Assembly (NCBI GenBank): GCA_036654235.1
Contig: JAVVSK010000015.1
Coordinates: forward strand, 1 to 46,685
Reading direction: 5' to 3'
Length of the DNA: 46,685 nucleotides
DNA from: JAVVSK01 sp036654235
Lineage (GTDB): Bacteria > Bacillota > Clostridia > Christensenellales > CAG-138
The notes beneath the pieces were generated by a model. The model was not told the DNA's origin and did not search any database. It worked only from the letters and a program-made list of their open reading frames with translations. Positions within the stretch are counted from its first letter, which is position 1; each line of letters opens with the position of its first letter. Positions 33,424 through 41,397 of this stretch are shown one piece after another. The position numbers were made by a program, and so were the translations under genes.

Positions 33424-33467
33424 GCCGATTCCCTCCCATTATAAAAAGTATCACTCAAATCCGCCCT

Positions 33468-33497
33468 ATTATACACTCCTTCAACAAGCATTGTAAA
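33468..33497 (-). promoter_or_regulatory. Promoter of the sodium-pump operon
   Basis: On the minus strand TTTACA (33492-33497), an 18-base spacer and TATAAT (33468-33473). A second TATAAT-like element occurs at about 33439-33444, inside the leader. Confidence 0.6.
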
Positions 33498-33524
33498 GCC
33501 AATAAAAGGCAGAATTAAAAAAAG

Positions 33525-33547
33525 CCCCATGCATTTATAGCATGGGG
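33525..33547 (-). terminator. Terminator after the first tandem lipoprotein
   Basis: A perfect eight-base-pair stem (33525-33532 with 33540-33547) with a seven-base loop is followed by CTTTTTTT on the minus strand. It separates the lipoprotein cluster from the sodium-pump operon, although the stop codon of the lipoprotein is 97 bases upstream. Confidence 0.85.
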
Positions 33548-33643
33548 AGGTTAAGTTTAAATTATACCGTAGGGGGAAGAAATTTTAACGGAGTTAAGAT
33601 AATAACGATTGACGCTAAAAGCCTTATCCATCAAAAATTTTTA

Positions 33644-34099
33644 TTACTTCGTTACAAAATCGAATGTCGCGACAATAAGATCAAAATCGGCCAGCATTTT
33701 TTTATTCTCAGCTTCGGTAGCGCAAAAATTACCGTAAGAAAGAATATATGTCATTCCGTCTTTCGTCTTCAAAATTTTTGCATCGGGATCTTTCAGAGCT
33801 GTACCTTCCGCAACAGACCAAATGCAACATATAGCTCCAATATCCTTCGAGTCTAATAAATCATATATTGGAGACTTATTTTTTTGTGTAAATCCAAATG
33901 AGTTGTTATTTTCCTCAACTTCGTACTTTTCTCTCCAAGAGTCGGGTTCTTTAAAAGTAAATATATCGTTCCTGTAAAATCCCTTTTCGGTCGCGGGAGA
34001 GTCGGAAGGCTTCGGCGTTGCGGGCTTACAAGCCGCCAGCGACATAGCGAGAATCATTATCATAGATACCGCAAAAATAACTTTAATTGCATTTTTCAT
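33644..34099 (-). CDS. Tandem lipoprotein paralogue 1 (short form)
   Basis: A 151-residue lipoprotein. Signal peptide residues 1-23 end in lipobox SLAAC; a short Pro/Ser spacer (KPATPKPSDSPA) follows, then a domain of about 110 residues with FYRNDIFTFKEPDSW, DAKILKTKDGMTYIL and a C-terminal DLIVATFDFVTK. The two downstream-coordinate paralogues have the same plan with a longer Ser/Pro/Ala spacer. It resembles PsbP/DcrB-like small domains (an F-T-F-x-x-P-x-x-W start), but this is only a guess. It has its own promoter and terminator. Confidence 0.75.
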   Translation of the reverse strand: MKNAIKVIFAVSMIMILAMSLAACKPATPKPSDSPATEKGFYRNDIFTFKEPDSWREKYEVEENNNSFGFTQKNKSPIYDLLDSKDIGAICCIWSVAEGTALKDPDAKILKTKDGMTYILSYGNFCATEAENKKMLADFDLIVATFDFVTK

Positions 34100-34141
34100 T
34101 TTTCTAAAAGCTCCTTTTTAAATTCTACTTTATATTTTTTT

Positions 34142-34169
34142 ATTATATCATCTCGCTTATACATGTCAA
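34142..34169 (-). promoter_or_regulatory. Sigma-A promoter of lipoprotein 1
   Basis: On the minus strand TTGACA (34164-34169), a 16-base spacer and TATAAT (34142-34147) match both boxes exactly. Confidence 0.8.
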
Positions 34170-34210
34170 TATAAAAAATTCAGCTTGCGAAACGACGCTT
34201 ATAAAAAACA

Positions 34211-34245
34211 AAGCCCTCCCGCGCGTTATAAGCGCGGGAGGGCTT
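34211..34245 (-). terminator. Terminator after lipoprotein 2
   Basis: A 14-base-pair perfect GC-rich stem (34211-34224 with 34232-34245) has T-runs on both strands (TTTTTG on plus, TTGTTTTTTAT on minus). Confidence 0.92.
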
Positions 34246-34282
34246 TTTGTTCTAAAAACTTCAGCTTACTCTCGTAAGCTTA

Positions 34283-34828
34283 TTATTTTGCTATTAAAGC
34301 GAACGTCGAAATAATCATTGCTATATCTTCGTACATAGCCTTATACTCTGCTTGAAGCTTAGCATCAATGCTATACTGAATATCGGTTGGTAAAGAAAGA
34401 ATATAGTTCTTTCCGTCGGCCGTCTTTAAAATCTTATCGTCGGGATTCGAAGGCTTATTAGCTTCCGGAACAGCCGTTATTGTGCAAAGAATACCGCCGT
34501 CAGCTTTGTTGGCGATACTTATAAACTCATAACCGTCTTCCATAGGTTTAGCTTCGTATTTTCCGATCCAAGAAGCGGGAAGTTCGAACGTAAAGGTGTC
34601 ATTCTTATACATTTCCTTCTCAGGAGCGGTCGAAGCGGCGGGTGAGCCGGAGGGAACGGTCGAAGGAGCCGTTGAGGGCTTAGTAGAAGCGGCGGGTGAG
34701 CCGGAGGGAACGGTCGAAGCAGCGGGTGAACCGGAGGGCTTCGGCGTTGCGGGCTTACAAGCCGCCAGCGACATAGCGAGAACCAGTATCATAGATACCG
34801 CAAAAATAACTTTAATTGCATTTTTCAT
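34283..34828 (-). CDS. Tandem lipoprotein paralogue 2
   Basis: A 181-residue lipoprotein. The first 35 residues (signal, SLAAC lipobox, PATPKPS) are nearly identical to the neighbouring paralogues. A Ser/Pro/Ala spacer follows (about 32-68) with repeated PSGSPAAST units, then the domain with YKNDTFTFELPASWIGKYE, DDKILKTADGKNYIL and IISTFALIAK. It would be held outside the membrane on a flexible stalk. It is about 75% alike to paralogue 3 by eye and less like paralogue 1. GGAG precedes the ATG. Own promoter and terminator. Confidence 0.78.
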   Translation of the reverse strand: MKNAIKVIFAVSMILVLAMSLAACKPATPKPSGSPAASTVPSGSPAASTKPSTAPSTVPSGSPAASTAPEKEMYKNDTFTFELPASWIGKYEAKPMEDGYEFISIANKADGGILCTITAVPEANKPSNPDDKILKTADGKNYILSLPTDIQYSIDAKLQAEYKAMYEDIAMIISTFALIAK

Positions 34829-34872
34829 TTTTTGAATCTCCTTTTATTTCCACCGCTATTCGCGGCTTATCT

Positions 34873-34900
34873 ATTATAGCTCATTAATTGCGTATGTCAA
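34873..34900 (-). promoter_or_regulatory. Sigma-A promoter of lipoprotein 2
   Basis: On the minus strand TTGACA (34895-34900), a 16-base spacer and TATAAT (34873-34878): the same architecture as in front of the other two paralogues. Confidence 0.8.
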
Positions 34901-35016
34901 ATCTATAAAAAGCCAATCCTCAGTCAATTTTGATGCGTTTTTAATATATAATTCAGAGAATTGGGCGCTCCTTGCTCTGTAATTTTTCATATAAAGGCAG
35001 GGTCGCCCCTTCAAAA

Positions 35017-35057
35017 AACAATCTGCCCCCGCGCTATAAGCGCAAGGGCAGATTGTT
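35017..35057 (-). terminator. Terminator after lipoprotein 3
   Basis: A 12-base-pair outer stem (35017-35028 with 35046-35057) and an inner GCGC pair form a long hairpin followed by TTTTGAAGG on the minus strand. Confidence 0.85.
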
Positions 35058-35088
35058 CTAAAAGTTTTAGCTTACTATCGCAAGCTTA

Positions 35089-35658
35089 TTATTTTGCTAT
35101 TAAAGCGAACGTCGAAATAACGGTTGCTATATCAGCGTACATCGCCTCATACTCAGCCTTAAGCTTAGCATCTTTGCCATATTGAACGTCGGTCGGTACG
35201 GAGAGGATATAGGTCTTTCCGCCGGCGGTCTTTAAGATCTTATCGTCGGGCTTAGGAGCCTTCGTTGTTTCCGGGATCGCCGTTATTGTGCAAAGAACGC
35301 CACCGGTTGATTTGTTGGCGATATCGATAAACTGATAGCCGCCTTCAACAGCCTTAGCTTCGTATTTGCCCATCCAAGAAGCGGGAACTTCGAACGTGAA
35401 AGTAGCGTTCTTATACATTTCCTTCTCAGGAGCCTTAGACGGAGCAGCCGAACCTGCCGGTGAGCCGGAAGGAGCAGTCGACGGAGCAGTCGAAGGAGCC
35501 GTTGAGGGCTTAGTAGAAGCTGCCGGTGAGCCGGAAGGAACGGTTGAAGCTGCGGGCGAACCGGAGGGCTTCGGCGTTGCGGGCTTACAAGCCGCCAGTG
35601 ACATAGCGAGAACTAGTATCATAGATACTGCAAAAATAACTTTCATAGTTTTTTTCAT
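35089..35658 (-). CDS. Tandem lipoprotein paralogue 3 (longest stalk)
   Basis: A 189-residue lipoprotein with signal peptide and lipobox SLAAC at residues 21-25, a Ser/Pro/Ala stalk (about 33-80) of PSGSPAAST, APSTAPSTAPS and SGSPAGSAA units, and a C-terminal domain with YKNATFTFEVPASWMGKYE, DDKILKTAGGKTYIL and VISTFALIAK. The ATG at 35658 is preferred because GGAG lies upstream; the frame extends 11 codons further. It is the first of three tandem copies in the direction of transcription. It lies just after spo0A but has its own consensus promoter. Function unknown. Confidence 0.78.
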   Translation of the reverse strand: MKKTMKVIFAVSMILVLAMSLAACKPATPKPSGSPAASTVPSGSPAASTKPSTAPSTAPSTAPSGSPAGSAAPSKAPEKEMYKNATFTFEVPASWMGKYEAKAVEGGYQFIDIANKSTGGVLCTITAIPETTKAPKPDDKILKTAGGKTYILSVPTDVQYGKDAKLKAEYEAMYADIATVISTFALIAK

Positions 35659-35706
35659 TTTTTCAAAATCTCCTTTTGTTTCTTCCACCATTTTTGTGGT
35701 GCACTT

Positions 35707-35734
35707 ATTATAGCGCCTTAAGTCTCTTTGTCAA
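35707..35734 (-). promoter_or_regulatory. Sigma-A promoter of lipoprotein 3
   Basis: On the minus strand TTGACA (35729-35734), a 16-base spacer and TATAAT (35707-35712). Both boxes are perfect. Confidence 0.8.
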
Positions 35735-35787
35735 TATGCAAAAATCAGCTGTTACGCAAGTTTAATACATTTATTTTCTGTTTCTTT

Positions 35788-36594
35788 TTACCCTACTCTT
35801 TCGTAACTTTTTTTAGTTGAGCTTTCCCGCGCATCCTCCATTAGAAGTTTATCCGCTATAAGAGCTATAAATTCCCCGTTGGTCGGCTTATCGTTTTTCC
35901 CGTATATATTGAACCCAAAAATTTGATTTATGTTTTCTATCTTACCCCTTGTCCAAGCCACTTCGATAGAATGCCTTATCGCGCGTTCAACCTTGCTGGG
36001 TGAAGTTGCGTATTTTTTAGCTATTCCCGGGTATAGTTCTTTCGTTATTTTATTTATGAGTTCCGGATGATTGTAAACATTCCTTATTGCTTCCCGTAAG
36101 TATTGATAACCCTTTATATGCGCCGGTATTCCGATAATTAAAAATACGGAAGTTATCCGTTCATCAAGAGATTTTTCATGCGTATTCGCCGCATACATGC
36201 TGTTCGCGGCCAACGTTTTACTTTCCATAAGGTCTACTATCCTATTGTATACCGCGTCGGGGTCGACGGGCTTTACCATAAAATATTTAGCCCCCATTGA
36301 ACAAGCCTTTCGCACCATATCTTCCGTCCTCATCGCCGATAATACTATTACGGAGGGCGGCTCCGCTATCAGCCCCGACGATATATGCTCAAGAACGGCG
36401 AGACCGTCTAGCTGTGGCATGACAAGCTCGGTTATAAGTACGTCGTAATTAGTTGCATGCATCGCGTTTATCGTCGATCTTCCGTCGCTCTCGAGGTCAA
36501 CGGTTCCAATATTTTCTTTGGCTCTCAGATAATCGCTCATTTCGGCTTGAAAACTCATGTTGGCATCCGCCATCAACACCTTGTACTTTGTCAT
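35788..36594 (-). CDS. spo0A: Spo0A, sporulation response regulator with a non-canonical receiver (E56)
   Basis: A 268-residue Spo0A, the master regulator of sporulation entry. The receiver (1-125) aligns without gaps to Bacillus subtilis Spo0A at its N-terminus. Position 56, the phosphorylated Asp of the family, is Glu (TELVMP, codon GAG), and the acidic pair D10-D11 is D10-A11. The Ser/Thr (VLSAM) and Lys (MVKPVD) switch residues are kept. The DNA-binding effector domain (about 150-260) is well conserved: GIPAHIKGYQYLREAI, VERAIRHSIEVAW, and KPTNGEFIALIADKL. GGAGGAAG precedes the ATG. The D-to-E change often mimics phosphorylation in response regulators, so the protein may be locked on; loss of function is the alternative. 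It is monocistronic. Confidence 0.95.
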   Translation of the reverse strand: MTKYKVLMADANMSFQAEMSDYLRAKENIGTVDLESDGRSTINAMHATNYDVLITELVMPQLDGLAVLEHISSGLIAEPPSVIVLSAMRTEDMVRKACSMGAKYFMVKPVDPDAVYNRIVDLMESKTLAANSMYAANTHEKSLDERITSVFLIIGIPAHIKGYQYLREAIRNVYNHPELINKITKELYPGIAKKYATSPSKVERAIRHSIEVAWTRGKIENINQIFGFNIYGKNDKPTNGEFIALIADKLLMEDARESSTKKSYERVG

Positions 36595-36714
36595 TTTTCT
36601 TCCTCCACACTTATCTTATTCTTTCGTTTGACGGCGTTTTTCTTGACCGCATGTTTATGTTATCACCGAGTTCTCCGCAGCAAAAGGGGTTATTTTTGTC
36701 TAATGTTCAGGAAA

Positions 36715-36744
36715 ATTAGCGTTAATAAAACAAAGATTGTCGAT
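36715..36744 (-). promoter_or_regulatory. Candidate spo0A promoter with an overlapping 0A-like box
   Basis: On the minus strand TCGACA (36738-36743), a 17-base spacer and GCTAAT (36715-36720). The -35 overlaps TTGTCGAT (36737-36744, plus strand), a seven-of-eight match to the Spo0A box TTGTCGAA. This would suit autoregulation, but one short match in AT-rich DNA can be chance. Confidence 0.35.
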
Positions 36745-37260
36745 TTTAATTATATAAATAATCATATCTATTGAATAATAGCATATTTTTTTAAAATAAA
36801 AAATCATTTAATACATTAAGCATGCTTTATATGTAACTAATAGAGTTTTACCTCATAAATCCCCCCTAAAGCATGGTTAAATGTATTTGCGTTTGTGTTA
36901 CATAGATTTCGAAGAGTGTTTCCCGTTCTTATTTGCCGCAACATCCGCCTATATGCCGCGTATTATATATTATTTTATTTGTATCATGAGTTTACATAGG
37001 ATAATACTTGACGAGATGATTTCTGTTTATATACTAAACACGTCACTATTTTTTGCATAATCTCCAATTATTGAACGCATGGTTACATCTCCCGTTGTCT
37101 TCAGGAGGACTTTCCCAAACAAGTTTGAATTGAGTTTGAATTCCTGACAAGAATCAAAAGCTATCATTTGGTTTTAATTATGGTTATAACATAGAATGAC
37201 CATTTTTAATCCAAAAAATCGTTCTATAATAAAAAGAATTCTCCGTTAGATGCCTAAATA
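36745..37260. other. Long gene-free AT-rich region between spo0A and the MMPL operon
   Basis: With the spo0A leader this is a 738-base gap without a supported ORF, by far the longest inside the window. It is AT-rich. It contains one good plus-strand promoter (37008-37035) and an SD-like AGGAGG at about 37103 not followed by an ATG. It may hold a small RNA or an eroded gene. Confidence 0.5.
37008..37035 (+). promoter_or_regulatory. Orphan plus-strand promoter
   Basis: TTGACG (37008-37013), a 16-base spacer and TATACT (37030-37035). It faces the terminator at 37267-37291, so a transcript of about 250 bases without a clear ORF is possible. Confidence 0.4.
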
Positions 37261-37266
37261 AAAAAA

Positions 37267-37291
37267 GGTTCGGAAGAAAATCTTCCGAACC
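37267..37291 (-). terminator. Terminator of the TetR-MMPL operon
   Basis: A perfect 11-base-pair stem (37267-37277 with 37281-37291) with a three-base loop is followed by TTTTTTTATTTAG on the minus strand, 42 bases after the last gene. The plus-strand flank CTTCTATTT is weaker. Confidence 0.9.
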
Positions 37292-37332
37292 CTTCTATTT
37301 AGACCGCTCAACCCGTGCCTATATTTCTTACC

Positions 37333-38541
37333 TTATTTAGTAAATAACGCTACTAATCTGTCGAAGAAAGTTTCCTCCGGCTTATTAGTCGGAGAAACGT
37401 CATCTTTAACCGTTTTTTTAGTTACAGCGTCGGTTTTCATTATAAACTGAATCGCCGATACTCCTTCGTCCAAAATGAACGATACAGGAGACGCGTCTTC
37501 GCCATCATTATTTAAAAACGGAAGATCGTAAATCGGCTTTATAGCCTCCGTTACGCTTTTATCGAGTTCTTTCCCCTGCTTCGCAAGCTCATTTAAGCCC
37601 CGAGTAACCTGTGCAATACCGCCGGCCGCCGAGGAAACGCCGTCTATATAAGTCTTTAGACTCCCATTAAGCTGATCTTGCGCCTGTTTTATTCCCTCTA
37701 TTTTAGGTCCCATTACCGCTTGCATCTCCGGAGGGATCATCTGCATAAGTGCGGCTATAAGCTCCTCTTGACCCTTAGCAAGCTCGACGTATCCGCCTAT
37801 TAGCTGCGATCCGCCTCCCGAAAGCTTTTTAAGTCCGCCGTTAGCCTTACCCAGTCCATCGTCAACCTTAGCTACCCCGCCAACGTATTCGCCTATTCCG
37901 TCTTCAAGCTCCTTAATTTGATCCCCTATCGTCGAGGTATCGAATCCCGACATAGACGAAGTATCAAAGGGCATTGCAACGAAATTTATAGCGTCCATCT
38001 CGAAAAAGCTCGTTTTATAGGAAATTTCAAAGTTCGAATCGCTCTTCGGCATTACTATTGCGCTAAAAGTCTTAGTTGAACCTACGGAAACCCCCGTAAG
38101 CCCGTCTGCCTTTATGTCCGTACTTTTCGCGGTATCTATCGGCAGTTGCATTTGCAACGCCATGTTCTCCTTAAAATATGCCTTTGCGTTTGCGTTATGG
38201 GTTATATCGACCGTAATTTTTACGTCGCCAGCCATACCGACAATATCCTTAGGAATTACGCTCTCGTTATTGAAGGCATATGAAAGCTTTATATTGAACG
38301 GAAGCTCGCCCTCTATACCCTTATATTCCTCACCGCCGTTTACGCCTATTATTTCTTTCGTCGCTCCCAAATCATCCAGAATAACGTATATCGTTTCAGC
38401 GGGCTTTCCCTCCGTTACTTTTACCGCGGTCGTTTTAGCAGCTTCCGCCGGCTTATCCGCGGCATTACCTACCAATGTACAGGACATTAGCATTAAAGTG
38501 CTAAGTAATATTCCAAAGGCTCTAGCTAATCTTTTTTTCAT
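37333..38541 (-). CDS. Secreted partner protein of the MMPL transporter, YhgE/Pip-like heptad region
   Basis: A 402-residue exported protein. The N-terminal 28 residues are a signal peptide (a cleavage site at GNAAD or a lipobox-like LMSC). A beta-rich domain (about 40-215) is followed by a region of short repeats rich in Gly and hydrophobic heptads (GLGKANGGLKKLSGGGSQL, ELAKGQEEL, GGIAQVTRGLNEL), like those of YhgE/Pip proteins, and a short polar tail. The large C-terminal membrane region of YhgE is absent. It overlaps the MMPL gene by 20 bases, so the two are co-translated and probably act together outside the membrane. Exact function unknown. Confidence 0.7.
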   Translation of the reverse strand: MKKRLARAFGILLSTLMLMSCTLVGNAADKPAEAAKTTAVKVTEGKPAETIYVILDDLGATKEIIGVNGGEEYKGIEGELPFNIKLSYAFNNESVIPKDIVGMAGDVKITVDITHNANAKAYFKENMALQMQLPIDTAKSTDIKADGLTGVSVGSTKTFSAIVMPKSDSNFEISYKTSFFEMDAINFVAMPFDTSSMSGFDTSTIGDQIKELEDGIGEYVGGVAKVDDGLGKANGGLKKLSGGGSQLIGGYVELAKGQEELIAALMQMIPPEMQAVMGPKIEGIKQAQDQLNGSLKTYIDGVSSAAGGIAQVTRGLNELAKQGKELDKSVTEAIKPIYDLPFLNNDGEDASPVSFILDEGVSAIQFIMKTDAVTKKTVKDDVSPTNKPEETFFDRLVALFTK

Positions 38542-40594
38542 GTTTCTTTTCCCCCTTCAAGGTTGTTTTTTGAATCGCTTTGTCAAATATAACTATGAAC
38601 GCCGGTAAAACTATTAGGACCATTAGTCCCGACAACGCCGCGCCCCTTCCGAGAAGCATCCCGATATCCGCAACGGCGGACATCTTCGATACCAGCCCAA
38701 GAGTAAATCCGGCAACCGATAGTATAAGCGCCGAAACAACGACCGAGCTTCCCGATTTTTCAACAGCCAATATTACAGATTTAACCTTATCGTTCTCCTT
38801 ACGGAATTCCAAGTATCGCGAGCTTAAAAGTATTCCGTAGTCAATAGTTGCCCCGAGCTGAATTGAGCTTACAATTAAATACCCGATAAATATAAGAGGT
38901 TTCCCCGTAAAATACGGAAAGCTCATATTTATCCATACCGACGCTTCAATAACGAGTACGAGAAGAATCGGTATTGAGATGCTCTTAAATGCCAAAAGAA
39001 CAATAAGCCCAACCGCGATTATCGATATAAGCTCAACTTTAAGCGAGTCGTTCTCGACCGTGTTTTTTATATCCTTTATACTCATGATGCTTCCCGCCGC
39101 GAACCATTCGTCCGAATATCTTTCGTCTAAAAGCTCTTTCATATCGGACGCCGCCTTAAAGCTCATTTCGTTTTCTCCGTCCACCGTTAGGTTTATTATA
39201 TACCTAGAATAGTGTTCTGAATGAAACTGTGAAACTACCTCCGCGGGTATCATTTCAATAGGAACTCCGTCCGGGATCACCGTCGCAAGCGCGGTTACGT
39301 TTTTAACGTATTGCTGCGAAAGAAGATCGTCGGAAAGCTTTATTTCGTTTTCTAAACTGTCCTTAGGAGTAAGAAGTATTACCGGGTTCGAAACGCCAAA
39401 CTTTTCGTTTATTTTAATTTTATCTACGGCGGTTATTCCCTCTCCACTACTAGCTGTACTATCCCCATATAAAAACTCATTATTTTTCTGCCCCATAAAA
39501 GCAGGAATAGTTATCAAAATCGCGAGGGCTATAATCGGATAGCGAAGTTTCGTAACTATCGCTCCTAGTTTCGTAAACTTAGGTATCAGCGGCTTATGCC
39601 TCGTCTTATCAATTACTTTCGAGAACATAAGGATTAAAACAGGCATTAGGACTATTACCGTAAGAAAGCTAAAGATTATACCCTTAGCTAAAACTATGCC
39701 TAAGTCAAATCCTATCGTATAGCCCATGAAAAGCAGGGCGATAAAGCCGGCGAAGGTCGTAAAAGAGCTTGCGAAAATAGACGAGAACGAAGTTCTTACC
39801 GCCGTCGCTATCGCGGTTTTAACGTCTTTTCCATTATCTCGCTCCTCAATATACCGATGCGATAAAAATAACGAATAGTCCATCGAAATCGCCATTTGTA
39901 AAACCGCGCATACCGAGAAGGTTAAGTATGAAACATTATTAAAGAGGGCGTTGGTTCCCATATTTAGGACGATAGAAACGCCTATAACTATAAGATACAA
40001 AACAGGCTCGAACCATGAGTTCGACGCAAACATTAAAATCAATACGCAAATTGGGAATACTATAAGAATAATTAAGAGAATCTCCGTCGTCATCGACGCT
40101 TGTTGATTTCTCGCATCCTCAGCCATGCCCCTTATATTAGCGTTATACGTTTCTCTTATCTGATTTATCGCCGCTCCGGTTTCCTTCGAATAGTTTCCGC
40201 TATCAAATTCAACCGTAAAAAGCGCCGCCCCGTCTTTATAGTAATTTTCGACAACCGATTTATCGATAAACTCAATCGGCGTTGACATATCGACTATATC
40301 GTCAAGCCACATTACGTTCGAAACGCCATCTATCGCTTCAATTTCGGATTTAATTTTAAGCGCCGCGTCGGTCGTAATATCGTTCAACATAACTTCCGCC
40401 ATCCCCGGATAACTAAATTCACTATCCAAAGCGGAAATTGCCTTACGCGACATTGAATCCGCGGGAAGATATGCGGTAAGGTCATAATTTATCGAAGCGA
40501 GGGGTATCGCCAAAAGGCTTAAAACGATCGCAACCATAAATACCGAAAATACTTTCCATTTATTTCGCAACAATGCAAGAGTAAATTTTTCCAA
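38522..40594 (-). CDS. MMPL/RND-family membrane transporter
   Basis: A 690-residue membrane protein with the two-fold MMPL/RND plan. It has an N-terminal helix (about 12-32), an outside domain (35-170), five or six helices (175-345), a second outside domain (370-515), and a final helix bundle (520-680). The GTNALFN, MAISMDYSLFLSHRY and ATIDYGILLSSRYLE segments carry the Asp-Tyr pairs that relay protons in MmpL proteins. Substrates are often lipids or hydrophobic compounds. The TTG at 40594 is preferred: GGAGG lies eight bases upstream, while the GTG at 40603 overlaps that site. The TetR regulator gene lies just ahead and the secreted partner follows. Confidence 0.88.
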   Translation of the reverse strand: MEKFTLALLRNKWKVFSVFMVAIVLSLLAIPLASINYDLTAYLPADSMSRKAISALDSEFSYPGMAEVMLNDITTDAALKIKSEIEAIDGVSNVMWLDDIVDMSTPIEFIDKSVVENYYKDGAALFTVEFDSGNYSKETGAAINQIRETYNANIRGMAEDARNQQASMTTEILLIILIVFPICVLILMFASNSWFEPVLYLIVIGVSIVLNMGTNALFNNVSYLTFSVCAVLQMAISMDYSLFLSHRYIEERDNGKDVKTAIATAVRTSFSSIFASSFTTFAGFIALLFMGYTIGFDLGIVLAKGIIFSFLTVIVLMPVLILMFSKVIDKTRHKPLIPKFTKLGAIVTKLRYPIIALAILITIPAFMGQKNNEFLYGDSTASSGEGITAVDKIKINEKFGVSNPVILLTPKDSLENEIKLSDDLLSQQYVKNVTALATVIPDGVPIEMIPAEVVSQFHSEHYSRYIINLTVDGENEMSFKAASDMKELLDERYSDEWFAAGSIMSIKDIKNTVENDSLKVELISIIAVGLIVLLAFKSISIPILLVLVIEASVWINMSFPYFTGKPLIFIGYLIVSSIQLGATIDYGILLSSRYLEFRKENDKVKSVILAVEKSGSSVVVSALILSVAGFTLGLVSKMSAVADIGMLLGRGAALSGLMVLIVLPAFIVIFDKAIQKTTLKGEKKHEKKIS

Positions 40595-40606
40595 AATAAC
40601 CACCTC

Positions 40607-41206
40607 CTAAAATTCGGTCTGAATCCTGTTTTCTATATCGCCAAACAAGAGCAGCAAAAAGTCGTAAATAAGATTATTCATAAGTTCCGAATCGTTATCG
40701 CTCTTCAAAACGATATTTATTATCCCGTCCAAGAGAACCAGCGACAATGTATCCGCCCAAATTTCATTCTCCATCCTTTGAGGTAGTCGGGGAAAAAGAT
40801 CTATCAACAATCTGGTCTTTATTTCCTGATGAATTACGCTTTTTATGTTTTCATATTTTGACGACTTCGCACTGTGCATCAAAATTAAAAATTCCTGACG
40901 ATTTTTTAGAAACACCGTCAATATATGTCCCGTAATTTCGATTGCGGATGCTTTAGTGATTTTATTATTAGTTGATATGTTCATCGAAATAAGCTCTCTT
41001 ATTTCTTTTACGGTCGGCAGAACTATAGTTTCAAATAAATCGTCCTTACTATTAAAATAGGAATAAATATTCCCGACAGTTATCCCTGCGTTCGCCGCTA
41101 TAATCCGCATAGACGAATTTTCATAGCCCGAAACTAAAAATTCTTCAATCGCGGCGCTTATAATATTGTTTTTTACCTCATCTTTTTGAGTTTGCACCAA
41201 AATCAC
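40607..41206 (-). CDS. TetR-family repressor of the MMPL operon
   Basis: A 199-residue TetR-family regulator. The N-terminal HTH (about 10-60) shows IISAAIEEFLVSGYENSSMRIIAANAGITVGNIYSYF split at the recognition helix, followed by NSKDDLF. The ligand-binding part is all helical and unassigned. A GTG at 41206 is listed; the GTG at 41197, with GGGGTG upstream, is as likely. Two operator-like palindromes flank its promoter. The MMPL gene starts 12 bases after its stop, so it probably represses its own operon, induced by a substrate of the transporter. Confidence 0.85.
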   Translation of the reverse strand: MILVQTQKDEVKNNIISAAIEEFLVSGYENSSMRIIAANAGITVGNIYSYFNSKDDLFETIVLPTVKEIRELISMNISTNNKITKASAIEITGHILTVFLKNRQEFLILMHSAKSSKYENIKSVIHQEIKTRLLIDLFPRLPQRMENEIWADTLSLVLLDGIINIVLKSDNDSELMNNLIYDFLLLLFGDIENRIQTEF

Positions 41207-41226
41207 CCCGCTTTCTAAATTTTAAA

Positions 41227-41302
41227 ACTGAACGCTTGTTTAGTATAGGTGTTTATTCTATATGAATTAATATCAAAAGTCAATACTGAACGGCTGTTTT
41301 TT
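41227..41302 (-). promoter_or_regulatory. TetR-MMPL operon promoter with two TetR-type operators
   Basis: On the minus strand TTGACT (41278-41283), a 17-base spacer and TAGAAT (41255-41260). Palindrome 1 at 41227-41244 (ACTGAAC, four bases, GTTTAGT) lies about ten bases after the expected start point. Copy 2 at 41285-41302 shares ACTGAACG and the CTGTTT side and abuts the -35. A repressor bound at both would block polymerase. Confidence 0.65.
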
Positions 41303-41397
41303 ATTGTGAACATTTATAGTAGATAAAAACGATTTGTTTTCACAAATGATGAAATTATTGAAATAGGGTAGGGGGGAGCTAAGATCTACTTATGAAC

